Assembly (NCBI RefSeq): GCF_024436035.1
Contig: NZ_JANFNG010000017.1
Span: 62,001 to 126,000 of the forward strand
Origin: Streptomyces humicola
GTDB lineage: Bacteria > Actinomycetota > Actinomycetes > Streptomycetales > Streptomycetaceae
DNA: 64,000 nucleotides
Direction of reading: 5' to 3'
Positions within the stretch are counted from its first letter, which is position 1. The number at the start of each line of letters is the position of its first letter. Positions 33,841-43,680 of this stretch are shown in pieces. The notes below the pieces were generated by a model. That model searched no databases. It was given only the letters and a program-made list of their open reading frames with translations, and was not told where the DNA came from. The position numbers and the translations under genes are program-made.

Positions 33841-35519
33841 CAGCCTGCTCCCTTCTCGGCCAGTCGGGTTCTCGGAAGTTCTTCCGTGCCGTCCGTCCCT
33901 GCCTCGTCGGCGTCCGCCGCGTGGGGCTGCGGCAGGACGACGGTGAAGACCGCGCCGGGGCCTTCGCTGACGTCGATCGTGCCCCCGTGCCGCTGCACGA
34001 GGCGGTGAACCAGGGCGAGGCCGAGTCCACGGCGCGCGGTGCCGCGGTCCGGACGGGTCGACCAGCCGTCCTCGAAGATCCGATCGCGTGCCACGGCGGG
34101 CACACCGGGACCGCTGTCGGCCACCCGTACCGTCACCCTCGTGGGGTCCTCGACCACGGCCAGACGCACCTCCGGCGGGCCCTGGCCGCCGGATGCCGCA
34201 GCGTCCACCGCGTTGTCGACGAGATTGCCGACGATGGTGAGCAGCCGGTCCAGGTGCGGTGGCTGCTCGCCGAGCTCGGAGTCCTCGGTGAGCGCCAGGC
34301 GCACCCCGCGCTCTGCCGCGACCGTGGTCTTGGCCATCACCAGGCCGACCATCAGCGGATTGCCGATCCGGTCGCGCACCGACTCGGCGAGCAAGGGCTC
34401 CGCGCCGGCCGACTCCACCGCGAACTCGTACGCCGCGTCGTGCTCGCCGAGCTCCAGCAGCCCGGCAAGGGTGTGCATGCGGTTGGAGAACTCGTGCTGC
34501 TGGGAGCGGAGGGCGTCGGTGAGCCCGCGTACCGAGTCCAGTTCACGCAGCAGCCCGACCAGTTCGGTGCGGTCGCGTACGGTCACCACGGCGCCGAGTT
34601 CGTGCCCGTGCAGGGTGACCGGCATGCGGTTGACGACAAGGCAGTGGCTGTCAGTGAGCACCGTCACGTCGCTGCCGGTGAGGGTGCCGTCCAGGGCGCG
34701 GCGCAGCCGTCCGTCCGGCAGCGCCTCGTCGAGCCGCGAGCCCAGGGCTGTGCCGAGCCCGAGCAGCCGGCGCGCCTCGTCGTTGACGACGGTGATCCTG
34801 CCGTGTGGGTCGAGGGCGACCACGCCTTCGCGGATGCCGTGCAGCATCGCCTCGCGGTCCTGCAGCAGCCCGGCGAGGTCCTCCAGCTCCAGGCCGAACG
34901 TGTTGCGCTTGAGCCGATGGGCAAGGGTATACGCGGCAACCACGCCCACTCCGAGAGCGATTCCGGCGTAAAGCCCGAAACTGGGCAATTCACTCCACAG
35001 TTCTCCGGTGACTTTCTTCTCCGGTATGCCCACCGACACCTGGCCCAGGAGTTTGCCGCTCGGGCTGAGGAGCGGGGCCCTGCCGTTGGCCGAAATGCCC
35101 GTGAATCCAACGTCGATGCCCACGTGCGTCTGCCCGTCCACCGTCACCCCCGGATCGCGCTGGCCGATGAGGGCGGGGTGGGGGTGCGAGTGCCGGACTC
35201 CGTGCAGGTCGAACACCACGACGTACGAGGCTCTGGAGGCGTTCTTGATCCGCTGCGCGATCTCCTGCACCACGTTCCCGCCGCCTCCGTACTCCATGGC
35301 GTGCTGGATCTGCGGCTCGGCGGCGGTGGTGCGGGCGATGGCCAGGGCCTGGTTCTCGTACTCCCTGTCCAACTGGGCGCGCTGTGCGATGGCAAGCAGG
35401 ACGAAGCCGATGGCGCTGGTCAGGGCGAGGATGGCCAGTTGCCACACAAGAATGCGGGCGTACAGCTTCCGGTTCCGGCCGCGCCACCCGCGTACCCGAT
35501 TCAGCGCGCGCATGGACAT
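33837..35519 (-). CDS. DcuS/CitA-type sensor histidine kinase
   Basis: 560 residues. TM1 (ILVWQLAILALTSAIGFVLLAIA, about 23-45), a PAS-like extracellular domain of about 140 residues including VVFDLHGVRHSHPHPALIGQRDPGVTVDGQTHVGIDVGFTGISANGRAPLLSPSG, TM2 (FGLYAGIALGVGVVAAYTLA, about 180-199), a cytosolic PAS (MLHGIREGVVALDPHGRITVVNDEA) and the kinase with phospho-His in LRSQQHEFSNRMHTLAGL and ATPase DNAVDAA / ADSGPGVP / GLGLALVHRLVQRHGG. This architecture senses carboxylates in DcuS/CitA. The S(H/D)PxxxxIG segment of those sensors is recognisable, so a small organic acid ligand is plausible. Confidence 0.92.
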   Translation of the reverse strand: MSMRALNRVRGWRGRNRKLYARILVWQLAILALTSAIGFVLLAIAQRAQLDREYENQALAIARTTAAEPQIQHAMEYGGGGNVVQEIAQRIKNASRASYVVVFDLHGVRHSHPHPALIGQRDPGVTVDGQTHVGIDVGFTGISANGRAPLLSPSGKLLGQVSVGIPEKKVTGELWSELPSFGLYAGIALGVGVVAAYTLAHRLKRNTFGLELEDLAGLLQDREAMLHGIREGVVALDPHGRITVVNDEARRLLGLGTALGSRLDEALPDGRLRRALDGTLTGSDVTVLTDSHCLVVNRMPVTLHGHELGAVVTVRDRTELVGLLRELDSVRGLTDALRSQQHEFSNRMHTLAGLLELGEHDAAYEFAVESAGAEPLLAESVRDRIGNPLMVGLVMAKTTVAAERGVRLALTEDSELGEQPPHLDRLLTIVGNLVDNAVDAAASGGQGPPEVRLAVVEDPTRVTVRVADSGPGVPAVARDRIFEDGWSTRPDRGTARRGLGLALVHRLVQRHGGTIDVSEGPGAVFTVVLPQPHAADADEAGTDGTEELPRTRLAEKGAGW

Positions 35520-35715
35520 TGCGCCGATTGTGCATGGCCGAAACCGATCTGCCTACCCCCGGTCCGTGAGCACAACGCGCAGAACTCCTGTCAACGCGGA
35601 AAAGCCGCGCAACGCACGCAAGACTCGTCGCCCCGCCAGGCCCGCCCTACGGTCTCGACACCCGCTTGAAACCCCCGCGAAACGCATGGGTGCTCGGGAC
35701 TGAAGGGAGATGGAA

Positions 35716-36579
35716 ATGATGGCTGCTGTCAGCGACCATACGGTGGGCCCGACGGCCGACCGATCCGCGCGGGAGAGTGCCCGGGTCGAGATCTCCGGGC
35801 TCACCAAGCGGTTCCTGACGCCAGGCGGTGAGGTGTTCACGGCGCTGCAGGACGTTTCGTTCACGGTGGAGCCGGGGCAGTTCTGCGCGGTGGTGGGTCC
35901 GACCGGCTGCGGCAAGTCGACGACGCTGAGTATGGTGTCCGGTCTCGACCGGCCGAGCGAGGGCTCGGTGACGGTCGGCGGCCGCGAAGTGGACGGCATC
36001 ACCGACGGCGTCAGCTTCATGTTCCAGGCGGACGCGCTGCTCCCTTGGAAGACCGTCCTCGGCAACGTGCTGATGGGCCCGATCTTCCGCGGTGTCCCCA
36101 AGCAGGAGGCACATGCTTCGGCACGTGACTGGCTGCGCCGGGTGGGCCTGACAGGGTTCGAGGACCGCTACCCGCACCAACTGTCGGGTGGTATGCGCAA
36201 GCGCGTGGCGATGGCCGCGGCGCTGATCAACGAACCGAAGATCCTCATGATGGACGAGCCGTTCGGCGCGCTGGACGTGCAGACGAAGGCGATCATGTCA
36301 ACCGAACTGCTCGGCCTGTGGGAGCAGATCCGTCCCTCGGTCATCTTCATCACCCACGACCTGGACGAGGCCGTCGCCCTCGCCGACCGGGTCGTGGTCA
36401 TGACGTCCAGCCCGGGATCCGTCAAGGCCGTCTTCGACATCGACCTGCCGCGCCCGCGCGGCTCGGTCCAGGAGATCCGTTACGAATCCCACTTCGTCGA
36501 ACTGCAGCACCAGATCTGGGAGACGCTGCGCGAGGAGGTGGAGCGCGCCTACGCGCGCACCGCAGGAGGTAAGGCATGA
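35716..36579 (+). CDS. ABC transporter ATP-binding protein (NitT/TauT type)
   Basis: 287 residues. Walker A GPTGCGKST (about 72-80), Q-loop FQADALLPW, signature LSGGMRKRVAMAAAL, Walker B ILMMDEPFGALD, H-loop ITHDLDEAV. This is the ATPase of an importer that takes up nitrate-, sulfonate- or pyrimidine-like small molecules. Three in-frame ATGs cluster at 35710, 35716 and 35719; AAGGGA at 35703-35708 is spaced correctly only for 35716 or 35719. Its stop overlaps the permease ATG (ATGA). Divergent from the DcuS/DcuR-like pair. Confidence 0.93.
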   Translation: MMAAVSDHTVGPTADRSARESARVEISGLTKRFLTPGGEVFTALQDVSFTVEPGQFCAVVGPTGCGKSTTLSMVSGLDRPSEGSVTVGGREVDGITDGVSFMFQADALLPWKTVLGNVLMGPIFRGVPKQEAHASARDWLRRVGLTGFEDRYPHQLSGGMRKRVAMAAALINEPKILMMDEPFGALDVQTKAIMSTELLGLWEQIRPSVIFITHDLDEAVALADRVVVMTSSPGSVKAVFDIDLPRPRGSVQEIRYESHFVELQHQIWETLREEVERAYARTAGGKA

Positions 36580-37463
36580 GGACCGCATCCACCACATCCA
36601 CCACATCCGCCCCCGTCGCCGACGGCACACCGTCGTCGGCTAGCGCCGCCGCCAAACGCGCCATCCGGCGGCGCAAGGTCTTGGTGTGGGCGGGCCGCCT
36701 CGGCCTCGCGGCCTTCGTCATCGGCGGCTGGCAGTTGTTCACCACTTGGAAGATCGTCGACCCGTTCTTCTTCGGGCAGCCGTCGGGCATCGCCAAGCGG
36801 CTGGTCGACTACTTTCAGCACGGCACCGAGTTCGGGTCCTACTACTCCAACATCTGGACCACGATCGAGGAGGCCCTCATCGGCTTCGCCATTGGCACCG
36901 TCGCCGGTGTCCTGCTCGGCGTGGCGCTGGGCCAGAGCCGCTACCTCGCCGACCTGCTCGGCCCCTACATCAAGATCGTGAACGCGATCCCGCGCATCGT
37001 CCTGGGCTCCATCTTCATCGTCGCCTTCGGCATCGGCACGACGCCCAAGATCCTGCTGGCTGCGGTGCTGGTGTTCTTCGTGGTCTTCTTCAACGCCTTC
37101 CAGGGCGCGCGAGAGGTCGACCGCAACATCCTCTCCAACGCCAAGGTCCTCGGCGCCTCGCGCCTGCAGATCATCCGGCATGTCATCGTGCCGTCCGCGC
37201 TCACCTGGATCGTCGCCAGCCTGCACTCCGCCTTGGGCTTCTCCATCGTCGGCGCGCTCGTCGGCGAGGTGCTCGGCGCCAGGTCCGGCCTCGGGCTGGT
37301 CATCACGACCGCGCAGAACAACTTCGACCCGAACGGCGTGTTCGCCACGATGCTCACCATCGCGGTCCTCGTGCTCGGGGCCGAGTGGCTCATGGCCAAA
37401 TTGGAGCAGCGACTCCTCTCGTGGCGCCCGCCGTCGCCGTCCGAGTCCTCCAACATCATCTGA
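36576..37463 (+). CDS. ABC transporter permease (NitT/TauT type)
   Basis: 295 residues with about six membrane spans and the BPD_transp_1 coupling loop NAFQGAREVDRNILSNAKVLGASRLQIIRHVIVPSALTWI (about 170-210), in which the EAA-like Ala-Gly region contacts the ATPase. The N-terminal ~35 residues are Thr/Ser/Ala-rich and cytosolic. Translationally coupled to the ATPase by a 4-nt overlap. Probably works as a homodimer, since only one permease gene is present. Confidence 0.93.
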   Translation: MRTASTTSTTSAPVADGTPSSASAAAKRAIRRRKVLVWAGRLGLAAFVIGGWQLFTTWKIVDPFFFGQPSGIAKRLVDYFQHGTEFGSYYSNIWTTIEEALIGFAIGTVAGVLLGVALGQSRYLADLLGPYIKIVNAIPRIVLGSIFIVAFGIGTTPKILLAAVLVFFVVFFNAFQGAREVDRNILSNAKVLGASRLQIIRHVIVPSALTWIVASLHSALGFSIVGALVGEVLGARSGLGLVITTAQNNFDPNGVFATMLTIAVLVLGAEWLMAKLEQRLLSWRPPSPSESSNII

Positions 37464-37507
37464 TCCCTCGCGCCCACCGCCCCACCCTCCCAAGAAGGAA
37501 GACAGCC

Positions 37508-38608
37508 ATGCGCAATGCCGTGCTCAAGCGTGCCCTCACCGCATCACTTGCCACCGCCCTCACCCTTGGTGCGGCCGCCGCCTGTTCCAGCGGCTCCGGC
37601 AGCAGCGACTCGGCCGGCGGCTCCGGTGGCACGCCGACGGTGAGCCTCATGGTCGGCGGTATCGACAAGCAGATTTACCTGCCCTACCAGCTCGCCCAGG
37701 ACCTGGGCTTCTACAAGAAGTACGGCGTCAACGTCCAGCTGAGCACGGAGACCGCGGGCGGCGTCGGCGCCGAGGACGCGATGGCCTCCGGCCAGGTGGA
37801 CATGGCGGGCGCCTGGTACAACCACGCCATCGACTACCAGGTGAAGGGCAAGGCCGTCGAGGACATCGTCCAGCTCTCCGGCGCGCCGGGCGAGCGGGTG
37901 ATGTGCGCCAAGGGCCAGAACGTCCACTCCCCGGCCGACTTCAAGGGCAAGACGATCGGCGTCACCGACCTCGGGTCCGGAACCGACACCCTCACCAAGT
38001 TCCTCGCTGCCAAAGCCGGCCTGAAGACCAATGATTTCAGCCGGATTGCCGTCGGCGATGGCTCGACCGCGGTTGCCGCGCTGCAGAACGGCAAGGCGGC
38101 CTGCGTCATGACGACTCAGCCGACGGTCAACGCGATCGAGAAGAAGGGCATCGGCTACCCGGCCATCGACCTGGCCACCTCCGCGGGCACCAAGGCCGTG
38201 CTGGGCGGCTTCTGGCCCGCGGCGGGTGTCCTGGCCCGCACTGACTGGGTCAACTCCCACAAGCAGACGGCGCAGAAGGTCGTCGACGCCCTGGTGGCCA
38301 CCATGCACTGGATCAACACTCACTCCGCGGCCGACATCGCCAACAACCTGCCGTCGCAGTTCGTGTCGAACGCCCTGGTGACCAAGGCCGACTACATCGC
38401 CGGACTGAGCCAGGACAAGGCCCAGTTCCTGCCGGACGGCATCATGCCCACCGGCGGACCGAAGACGGCTCTGGCGACGGAGGAACTGATCGGCAACGCG
38501 ACCTCGTCCGTCAACCTCGGCGCGACGTTCACCAACGAATTCGCCACCGCGGCCAACAAGCTCGAGGGCTTCTCCACTGCGACCACCCCGGCCGGCTCCA
38601 ACGGCTGA
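37508..38608 (+). CDS. ABC transporter substrate-binding lipoprotein (NMT1/THI5-like)
   Basis: 366 residues. A lipoprotein signal (MRNAVLKRALTASLATALTLGAAAAC) with lipobox LGAAAAC; Cys26 is the lipidated residue, followed by a Ser/Gly spacer. The mature fold shows SLMVGGIDKQIYLPYQLAQDLGFYKKYGVNVQLST, DAMASGQVDMAGAWYNHAIDY and FKGKTIGVTDLGSGTDTL, as in NMT1/SsuA-type binding proteins. The ligand is not identifiable, but gene context (a carboxylate-type two-component sensor) suggests an anionic small molecule. ATG follows AGAAGGAAG at a good distance. Confidence 0.92.
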   Translation: MRNAVLKRALTASLATALTLGAAAACSSGSGSSDSAGGSGGTPTVSLMVGGIDKQIYLPYQLAQDLGFYKKYGVNVQLSTETAGGVGAEDAMASGQVDMAGAWYNHAIDYQVKGKAVEDIVQLSGAPGERVMCAKGQNVHSPADFKGKTIGVTDLGSGTDTLTKFLAAKAGLKTNDFSRIAVGDGSTAVAALQNGKAACVMTTQPTVNAIEKKGIGYPAIDLATSAGTKAVLGGFWPAAGVLARTDWVNSHKQTAQKVVDALVATMHWINTHSAADIANNLPSQFVSNALVTKADYIAGLSQDKAQFLPDGIMPTGGPKTALATEELIGNATSSVNLGATFTNEFATAANKLEGFSTATTPAGSNG

Positions 38609-38648
38609 GGCTCCCAACTGCCGGTAACGGCTAAGCCATAAAACCGGA

Positions 38649-38679
38649 CCCCGGGCGCGCCACCCCACCGCGCCCGGGG
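38649..38679 (+). terminator. Terminator of the ABC operon
   Basis: Perfect 11-bp GC stem (38649-38659 with 38669-38679), 9-nt loop, between the ABC operon and the convergent sucrase/ferredoxin-like gene; probably bidirectional. Confidence 0.82.
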
Positions 38680-38687
38680 GTTCCTCG

Positions 38688-39593
38688 TCAGGCCTCGCTC
38701 ACCGAGGAGACGACCATGTGGGCAGGGGTGCCGAGTGCGGCACCGCAGCTCTCCGGGCGGGGCGGCCCGGACTGCCGCTGCTCGACCGTGACCGTCCAGG
38801 CGCGGCCGTCTGCGTGCGTCACGTCCACCGTCCAGCGGTCGGCGCCGAGCTCGACGGTGGGGGAGGCGACGAGCGCGTCCGCGAGCTCCTCGCCGGTCAG
38901 CTCGCGCACCGCCAACTCGGCTGCCTGCCCGGGCCGTTGCCAGGCCGAGCGGCCACGGCATCCGGACGGCACCATGCGGCCCTCGCGCGTCGCGTCCAGC
39001 ACTTGCTTCGCCGTACCCGCATCGAGCCTGCCGTACGCGTAGCCGTACGGCAGGACGAGCATCGTCGGGGAGAAGCGGTGGCCGCCGAGGTGGGTGACCT
39101 CCCAGACCTCGCCGTTCCCGGACGACGCGAGCTCGGCCGCGAGCGGCCGCCCGAGTACTGCGCAGCACCGGTCCCGCTTGCCGTTGGTGCACACCAGGGC
39201 GAGCGGCGGGCCGTGGTGAGCGGACCCGAAGCCGCCGTGCTCGCCCCGTCCCAGCGCCGCGAAGTCGAGGCCGAGCAGCTCGCCCGGGTCCTCCACCAAC
39301 GCCTCACGGATCCAGCCGGCGCTGGGCACGGTGTGCGCCACGAACACCCTGCGTCGCGTGCCCCGGTCACCGCCCGAGTCGCGGGCGGGCTGCCGGATGA
39401 GCCCGAGCCGCACGTTCGTCCCGTCGGCCCGGCTCTCCAGCGCACGCCCGAGCGCGGGGTCGAGGCGGCTGGAGGTGAACGCCTTGGCTCCCCAGGGGCC
39501 CGGCTGCTCCAGCAGCAGCCAGGTGCGCGCGCTGGCCGCTGTCGCGGCCATCGGCTCGGCCAGTTCCCTGGAGGCGGATGCACAAGGAGTCAC
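38688..39593 (-). CDS. Sucrase/ferredoxin-like protein (thioredoxin-like ferredoxin fold)
   Basis: 301 residues. CTNGKRDRCCAVLGRPLAAEL (about 134-154) and VTHLGGHRFSPTMLVLPYGYAYGRL are the signature of the Suc_Fer-like family, whose fold resembles 2Fe-2S thioredoxin-like ferredoxins. The N-terminal WLLLEQPGPWGAKAF is also typical. Function is not settled. The GTG at 39593 directly abuts an iron box that overlaps the likely -10, so expression should be repressed by iron. That suggests a role in siderophore or iron reduction, but it is inference. Transcribed in the same direction as parC from its own promoter. Confidence 0.87.
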   Translation of the reverse strand: MTPCASASRELAEPMAATAASARTWLLLEQPGPWGAKAFTSSRLDPALGRALESRADGTNVRLGLIRQPARDSGGDRGTRRRVFVAHTVPSAGWIREALVEDPGELLGLDFAALGRGEHGGFGSAHHGPPLALVCTNGKRDRCCAVLGRPLAAELASSGNGEVWEVTHLGGHRFSPTMLVLPYGYAYGRLDAGTAKQVLDATREGRMVPSGCRGRSAWQRPGQAAELAVRELTGEELADALVASPTVELGADRWTVDVTHADGRAWTVTVEQRQSGPPRPESCGAALGTPAHMVVSSVSEA

Positions 39594-39612
39594 GAAGGTG
39601 AGCCTAACCTAC
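39594..39612 (-). promoter_or_regulatory. Iron box (DmdR/IdeR operator) of sucrase/ferredoxin-like gene
   Basis: Minus strand GTAGGTTAGGCTCACCTTC against the consensus TTAGGTTAGGCTCACCTAA: 16 of 19 match, including the whole 15-nt core. It begins one base upstream of the GTG and contains the TAGGCT -10 (39601-39606), 7 nt before the start codon, so bound repressor covers the -10 of a probably leaderless gene. Confidence 0.88.
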
Positions 39613-39683
39613 CTTCGTTCGGCGTGCCCGTCCGTCACGGCGTCACGCCGTCACTCCTCGAGGTCACTCCGCGAGCAACACCG

Positions 39684-42134
39684 TCACACCGGCCCCGCCA
39701 CCGCCGCGACCGGCCGCTTCAGCGGCACACCGGAACCGTCACGCCGAGGATCTCGTTCCGGCAGCTCCGCGGGCGTGCCCTCCGCCGTGCAGGCGCGCGC
39801 CGGAGCCGCACCCGCCCAGGCAAAGGCGAGCCCGTTCTCGCCGCGCAGGAAGCGGTGGCACCGCACCCCGCCGGTGGCGCGCCCCTTGCGGGGATACTGC
39901 TCGAACGGAGTCAGCTTCGCCGAGGCCTGCACCGCGCCGTCGAGCGTGCCCTCCGCCCGCGCCACCGTGAACACCACGGCGTCGTCCGCCGGGTCGACGG
40001 CGGTGAAGGAGATCACCTTCGCGCCCTCACCCAGCTTGATGCCCGCCATTCCGCCCGCCGGCCGGCCCTGCGGCCGGACCTGCCCGGCGGGATACCGCAG
40101 CAACTGGGCCTCGTCGGTGATGAAGACCAGATCCTCCTCACCCGTGCGCAGCTCGACAGCGCCGACGAGCCGGTCGCCCTCCTTCAGCCCGATGATCTCG
40201 AACTCGTCCCTGTTGGCCGGGAAGTCGGGCACCACGCGCTTGACGACCCCCTGCTCGGTGCCGAGCGCCAGGCCCGGTGAGGACTCGTCGAGCGTCGACA
40301 GGCACAGCACCTGCTCGTCCTCATCAAGCGGGACGAACTCCGAGACGGGCGCGCCGCCCGAGAGGTTCGGCGCCGCCGCGCTCTCCGGGAGCGTCGGCAG
40401 ATCGACCACTGGCAGCCGCAGCAGCCGCCCGGCGGAGGTCACCACGCCCACATCGCCCCGGGTCGTCGCCGGCACCGCCGAGACGATCACGTCGTGCTTG
40501 GCCCGCTTACCGTCCTCGTACTGGAAGGCATCCGTCGTCGCCGTGCGGGCCAGCAGCCCCGTGGCGGAGAGCAGCACGCGGCACGGATCGTCCGAGACCT
40601 CCAGCGGCACCGCGGCCACCGGCGTATCAGCCGACTCCAGCAGAACCGTGCGCCGCTCGGATCCGTACTTCTTGGCCACCGCGGCGAGTTCGCCCGAGAC
40701 GAGCTTGCGCAGCTCGGCGTCGGACTCCAGGATCCGGGTCAGCTCCGCGATCTCGGCGCCCAGCCGCTCGCGCTCCGACTCCAGCTCCAACCGGTCGTAC
40801 TTGGTCAGCCTGCGCAGCGGCGTGTCGAGGATGTACTGCGTCTGCACCTCGGAGAGCGAGAAGCGCTCCATCAGCTGCTGCTTGGCGTCGGCCGAGTTCT
40901 CGCTGGAGCGGATCAGCCGGATGACCTCGTCGATGTCGACCAGAGCCACCAGCAACCCCTCGACCAGGTGCAACCGGTCGGCGCGCTTGGTGCGGCGGAA
41001 CTCGCTGCGCCGCCGGACGACGTCGAAGCGGTGGTCGACATAGACCTCCAGCAGCTCCTTGAGGCCGAGCGTGAGCGGCTGCCCGTCCACCAGGGCCACG
41101 TTGTTGATCCCGAAGGACTCCTCCATCGGGGTCAGCCTGTAGAGCTGTTCGAGCACCGCCTCGGGGTTGAAGCCGTTCTTCACCTCGATCACCAGACGCA
41201 GCCCGTGCTCGCGGTCGGTGAGGTCCTTCACGTCCGCGATGCCCTGCAGCTTCTTCGCACCGACCAGGTCCTTGATCTTGGCGATCACCTTCTCCGGGCC
41301 GACGGTGAAGGGCAGTTCGGTGACGACGATGCCCTTGCGGCGCGCCGTGACGTTCTCGATCGTCGCCGTCGAGCGGATGCGGAAGCTGCCGCGCCCGGTC
41401 TCGTATGCCTCGCGGATCCCGGACAAGCCCACGATGCGGCCGCCGGTCGGCAGGTCGGGCCCGGGAATGTGGCGCATCAGGGCGTCCAGGTCCGCGTTCG
41501 GGTACCTGATCAGATGGCGGGCGGCGGCGATCACCTCGACCAGGTTGTGCGGCGGCATGTTGGTCGCCATGCCGACCGCGATCCCGGAGGCGCCGTTGAC
41601 CAGCAGATTCGGGAAGGCGGCGGGCAGCGTGACCGGCTCGCGCTCCTGGCCGTCGTAGTTAGGCGCGAAATCGACGGTGTCCTCGTCGATCGACTCGGTC
41701 ATCAGCATCGCGGCGGGAGCCATCCGCGACTCGGTGTACCGCATGGCGGCCGGCGGGTCGTCGTTGCCCAGCGAGCCGAAGTTGCCGTGCCCGTCGACCA
41801 GCGGCATCCGCATGGAGAAGTCCTGCGCCATGCGCACCAGCGCGTCGTAGATCGACGCGTCGCCGTGCGGGTGCAGCTTTCCCATCACCTCGCCGACGAC
41901 GCGGGCGCACTTGACGTACCCGCGGTCGGGGCGCAGGCCCATCTCGTTCATCTGGTAGACGATGCGGCGGTGCACCGGCTTGAAGCCGTCGCGCGCGTCG
42001 GGCAGGGCGCGCGAGTAGATGACGGAATAGGCGTACTCGAGGTAGGAGCCCTGCATCTCGTCGACGACGTCGATGTCGAGGATGCGCTCCTCGAAATCGT
42101 CCGGAGGCGGGGTCTTCGTGCTGCGGCGGGCCAT
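39684..42134 (-). CDS. parC: DNA topoisomerase IV subunit A (GyrA-like)
   Basis: 816-residue DNA-cleaving subunit that pairs with the ParE at 28452 to separate replicated chromosomes. Catalytic Tyr133 lies in AAMRYTESR. The quinolone region reads [16 protein letters not shown] (88-103); the position equivalent to E. coli GyrA Ser83 is Ala93. [22 protein letters not shown] and the coiled-coil [29 protein letters not shown] are typical. The C-terminal beta-pinwheel lacks an obvious GyrA-box (QRRGGKG), consistent with topoisomerase IV rather than gyrase. ATG preceded by AAGGAGC on the minus strand. Divergent from the M16 genes across 214 nt. Confidence 0.94.
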   Translation of the reverse strand: MARRSTKTPPPDDFEERILDIDVVDEMQGSYLEYAYSVIYSRALPDARDGFKPVHRRIVYQMNEMGLRPDRGYVKCARVVGEVMGKLHPHGDASIYDALVRMAQDFSMRMPLVDGHGNFGSLGNDDPPAAMRYTESRMAPAAMLMTESIDEDTVDFAPNYDGQEREPVTLPAAFPNLLVNGASGIAVGMATNMPPHNLVEVIAAARHLIRYPNADLDALMRHIPGPDLPTGGRIVGLSGIREAYETGRGSFRIRSTATIENVTARRKGIVVTELPFTVGPEKVIAKIKDLVGAKKLQGIADVKDLTDREHGLRLVIEVKNGFNPEAVLEQLYRLTPMEESFGINNVALVDGQPLTLGLKELLEVYVDHRFDVVRRRSEFRRTKRADRLHLVEGLLVALVDIDEVIRLIRSSENSADAKQQLMERFSLSEVQTQYILDTPLRRLTKYDRLELESERERLGAEIAELTRILESDAELRKLVSGELAAVAKKYGSERRTVLLESADTPVAAVPLEVSDDPCRVLLSATGLLARTATTDAFQYEDGKRAKHDVIVSAVPATTRGDVGVVTSAGRLLRLPVVDLPTLPESAAAPNLSGGAPVSEFVPLDEDEQVLCLSTLDESSPGLALGTEQGVVKRVVPDFPANRDEFEIIGLKEGDRLVGAVELRTGEEDLVFITDEAQLLRYPAGQVRPQGRPAGGMAGIKLGEGAKVISFTAVDPADDAVVFTVARAEGTLDGAVQASAKLTPFEQYPRKGRATGGVRCHRFLRGENGLAFAWAGAAPARACTAEGTPAELPERDPRRDGSGVPLKRPVAAVAGPV

Positions 42135-42223
42135 CGGACGGATGCTCCTTCAACGGACCTGTTCGGGATCTGATGCGGTCCATTGTGGACTGCCGCACTG
42201 ACACCCCGTACCACGACCCGGTT

Positions 42224-42262
42224 CTTCTTCGTGGCATTCGTGACACAGCCGCCACGAAGAAG
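42224..42262. promoter_or_regulatory. Inverted repeat in the parC-M16 divergent region
   Basis: 42223-42235 pairs perfectly with 42251-42263 (13 bp, CTTCTTCGTGGC / GCCACGAAGAAG core) across 15 nt. Because the genes diverge, a terminator is not expected; an operator or leader hairpin is more likely. Confidence 0.6.
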
Positions 42263-42348
42263 ATCCCCGGCCGGGAACTTCGCGCGGTGTCGGTGCGCTT
42301 CCCTAAGGTGGGGGTCGACCAGTTCGCGACCGGAAGGACAGCTTGCCC

Positions 42349-43680
42349 ATGGGTCACACGGCCACGCCGGAGGCACGATCCGGCGGCCTGACAGCGACCG
42401 AGCACCGTCTCGCCAACGGGCTGCGGGTGGTGCTCTCGGAGGATCATCTGTCACCGGTCGCAGCCGTCTGTCTGTGGTACGACGTGGGGTCGCGCCACGA
42501 GGTGGAGGGCCGCACGGGACTCGCCCACCTCTTCGAACACCTGATGTTCCAGGGGTCGGCGCAGGTGCCGGGCAACGGGCACTTCGAGCTGGTTCAGGCC
42601 GCGGGGGGTTCCCTCAACGGCACCACGAGCTTCGAGCGCACCAACTACTTCGAGACGATGCCCGCCCACCAGCTCGAACTCGCCCTGTGGCTGGAGGCGG
42701 ACCGGATGGGCAGCCTGCTCACCGCGCTCGACCAGCAGAGCCTGGACAACCAGCGGGACGTGGTGAAGAACGAGCGCCGCCAGCGCTACGACAACGTCCC
42801 CTACGGCACTGCCTTCGAGCGGTTGACGGCGATGGCCTACCCCGAGGGCCACCCCTACCACCACACCCCGATCGGCTCGATGGCCGATCTGGACGCGGCC
42901 TCGCTGGAGGACGCGCAGGAGTTCTTCCGCACCTACTACGCGCCCAACAACGCGGTCCTCGCGGTCGTCGGCGACATCGACCCCGAGCGGACGCTCGGCT
43001 GGGTGGAGAAGTACTTCGGCTCCATCCCCTCCCATGAAGGCAAACCCGCCCCGCGGGAGGGCTCGCTCCCCGCGGTCATGGGCTCGCAGCTGCGCGAGGT
43101 CGTCACCGAGGACGTGCCCTCCCGCGCCCTGATGGCCGCCTACCGGCTCCCGCAGGACGGCACCCGCGAGGCCGACGCCGCCGACCTCGCGCTGACCGTG
43201 CTCGGGGGCGGCGAGTCCTCCCGGCTGCACAACAGGCTGGTGCGGCGCGACAGGACGGCCGTCGGCGCCGGCTTCGGCATGCTCAGGCTCGCCGGGGCGC
43301 CGTCGCTCGGCTGGCTCGACGTCAAGGCGTCGAGCGAGGTCGAGGTGGCTGAGATCGAGGCCGCTGTTGACGACGAGCTGGCCCGCTTTGCCGAACAGGG
43401 CCCCACGCCGGAGGAGATGGAGCGCGCCCAGGCCCAGCTGGAGCGCGAGTGGCTCGACCGGCTGGCGACCGTCGGTGGCCGCGCCGACGAACTGTGCCGC
43501 TACGCCGTGCTCTTCGGCGACCCGCAGCTGGCGCTGACCGCCGTCGACCGGGTCCTGAAGATCACGTCCGACGAGGTCAAGGAGGTGGCCGCCGCCCGGC
43601 TGCGCCCCGACAACCGCGCCGTCCTGGTCTACGAACCGACCGGCGGCGCCACGGAAGAGGAAGAGGGCGAGGGCGCCTGA
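42349..43680 (+). CDS. M16-family zinc peptidase, catalytic subunit
   Basis: 443 residues. The inverted zinc motif HLFEH (HxxEH, about residues 59-63) sits in [15 protein letters not shown], and the second Glu ligand is in [12 protein letters not shown] (about 139). [18 protein letters not shown] and the lower-conservation second half are typical of M16B (processing peptidase-like). ATG at 42349 with GGAAGGA 10 nt upstream; TAAGGT at 42304-42309 is a candidate -10. The stop overlaps the next gene's ATG by one base (TGATG), giving coupled synthesis of a two-subunit enzyme. Confidence 0.94.
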   Translation: MGHTATPEARSGGLTATEHRLANGLRVVLSEDHLSPVAAVCLWYDVGSRHEVEGRTGLAHLFEHLMFQGSAQVPGNGHFELVQAAGGSLNGTTSFERTNYFETMPAHQLELALWLEADRMGSLLTALDQQSLDNQRDVVKNERRQRYDNVPYGTAFERLTAMAYPEGHPYHHTPIGSMADLDAASLEDAQEFFRTYYAPNNAVLAVVGDIDPERTLGWVEKYFGSIPSHEGKPAPREGSLPAVMGSQLREVVTEDVPSRALMAAYRLPQDGTREADAADLALTVLGGGESSRLHNRLVRRDRTAVGAGFGMLRLAGAPSLGWLDVKASSEVEVAEIEAAVDDELARFAEQGPTPEEMERAQAQLEREWLDRLATVGGRADELCRYAVLFGDPQLALTAVDRVLKITSDEVKEVAAARLRPDNRAVLVYEPTGGATEEEEGEGA

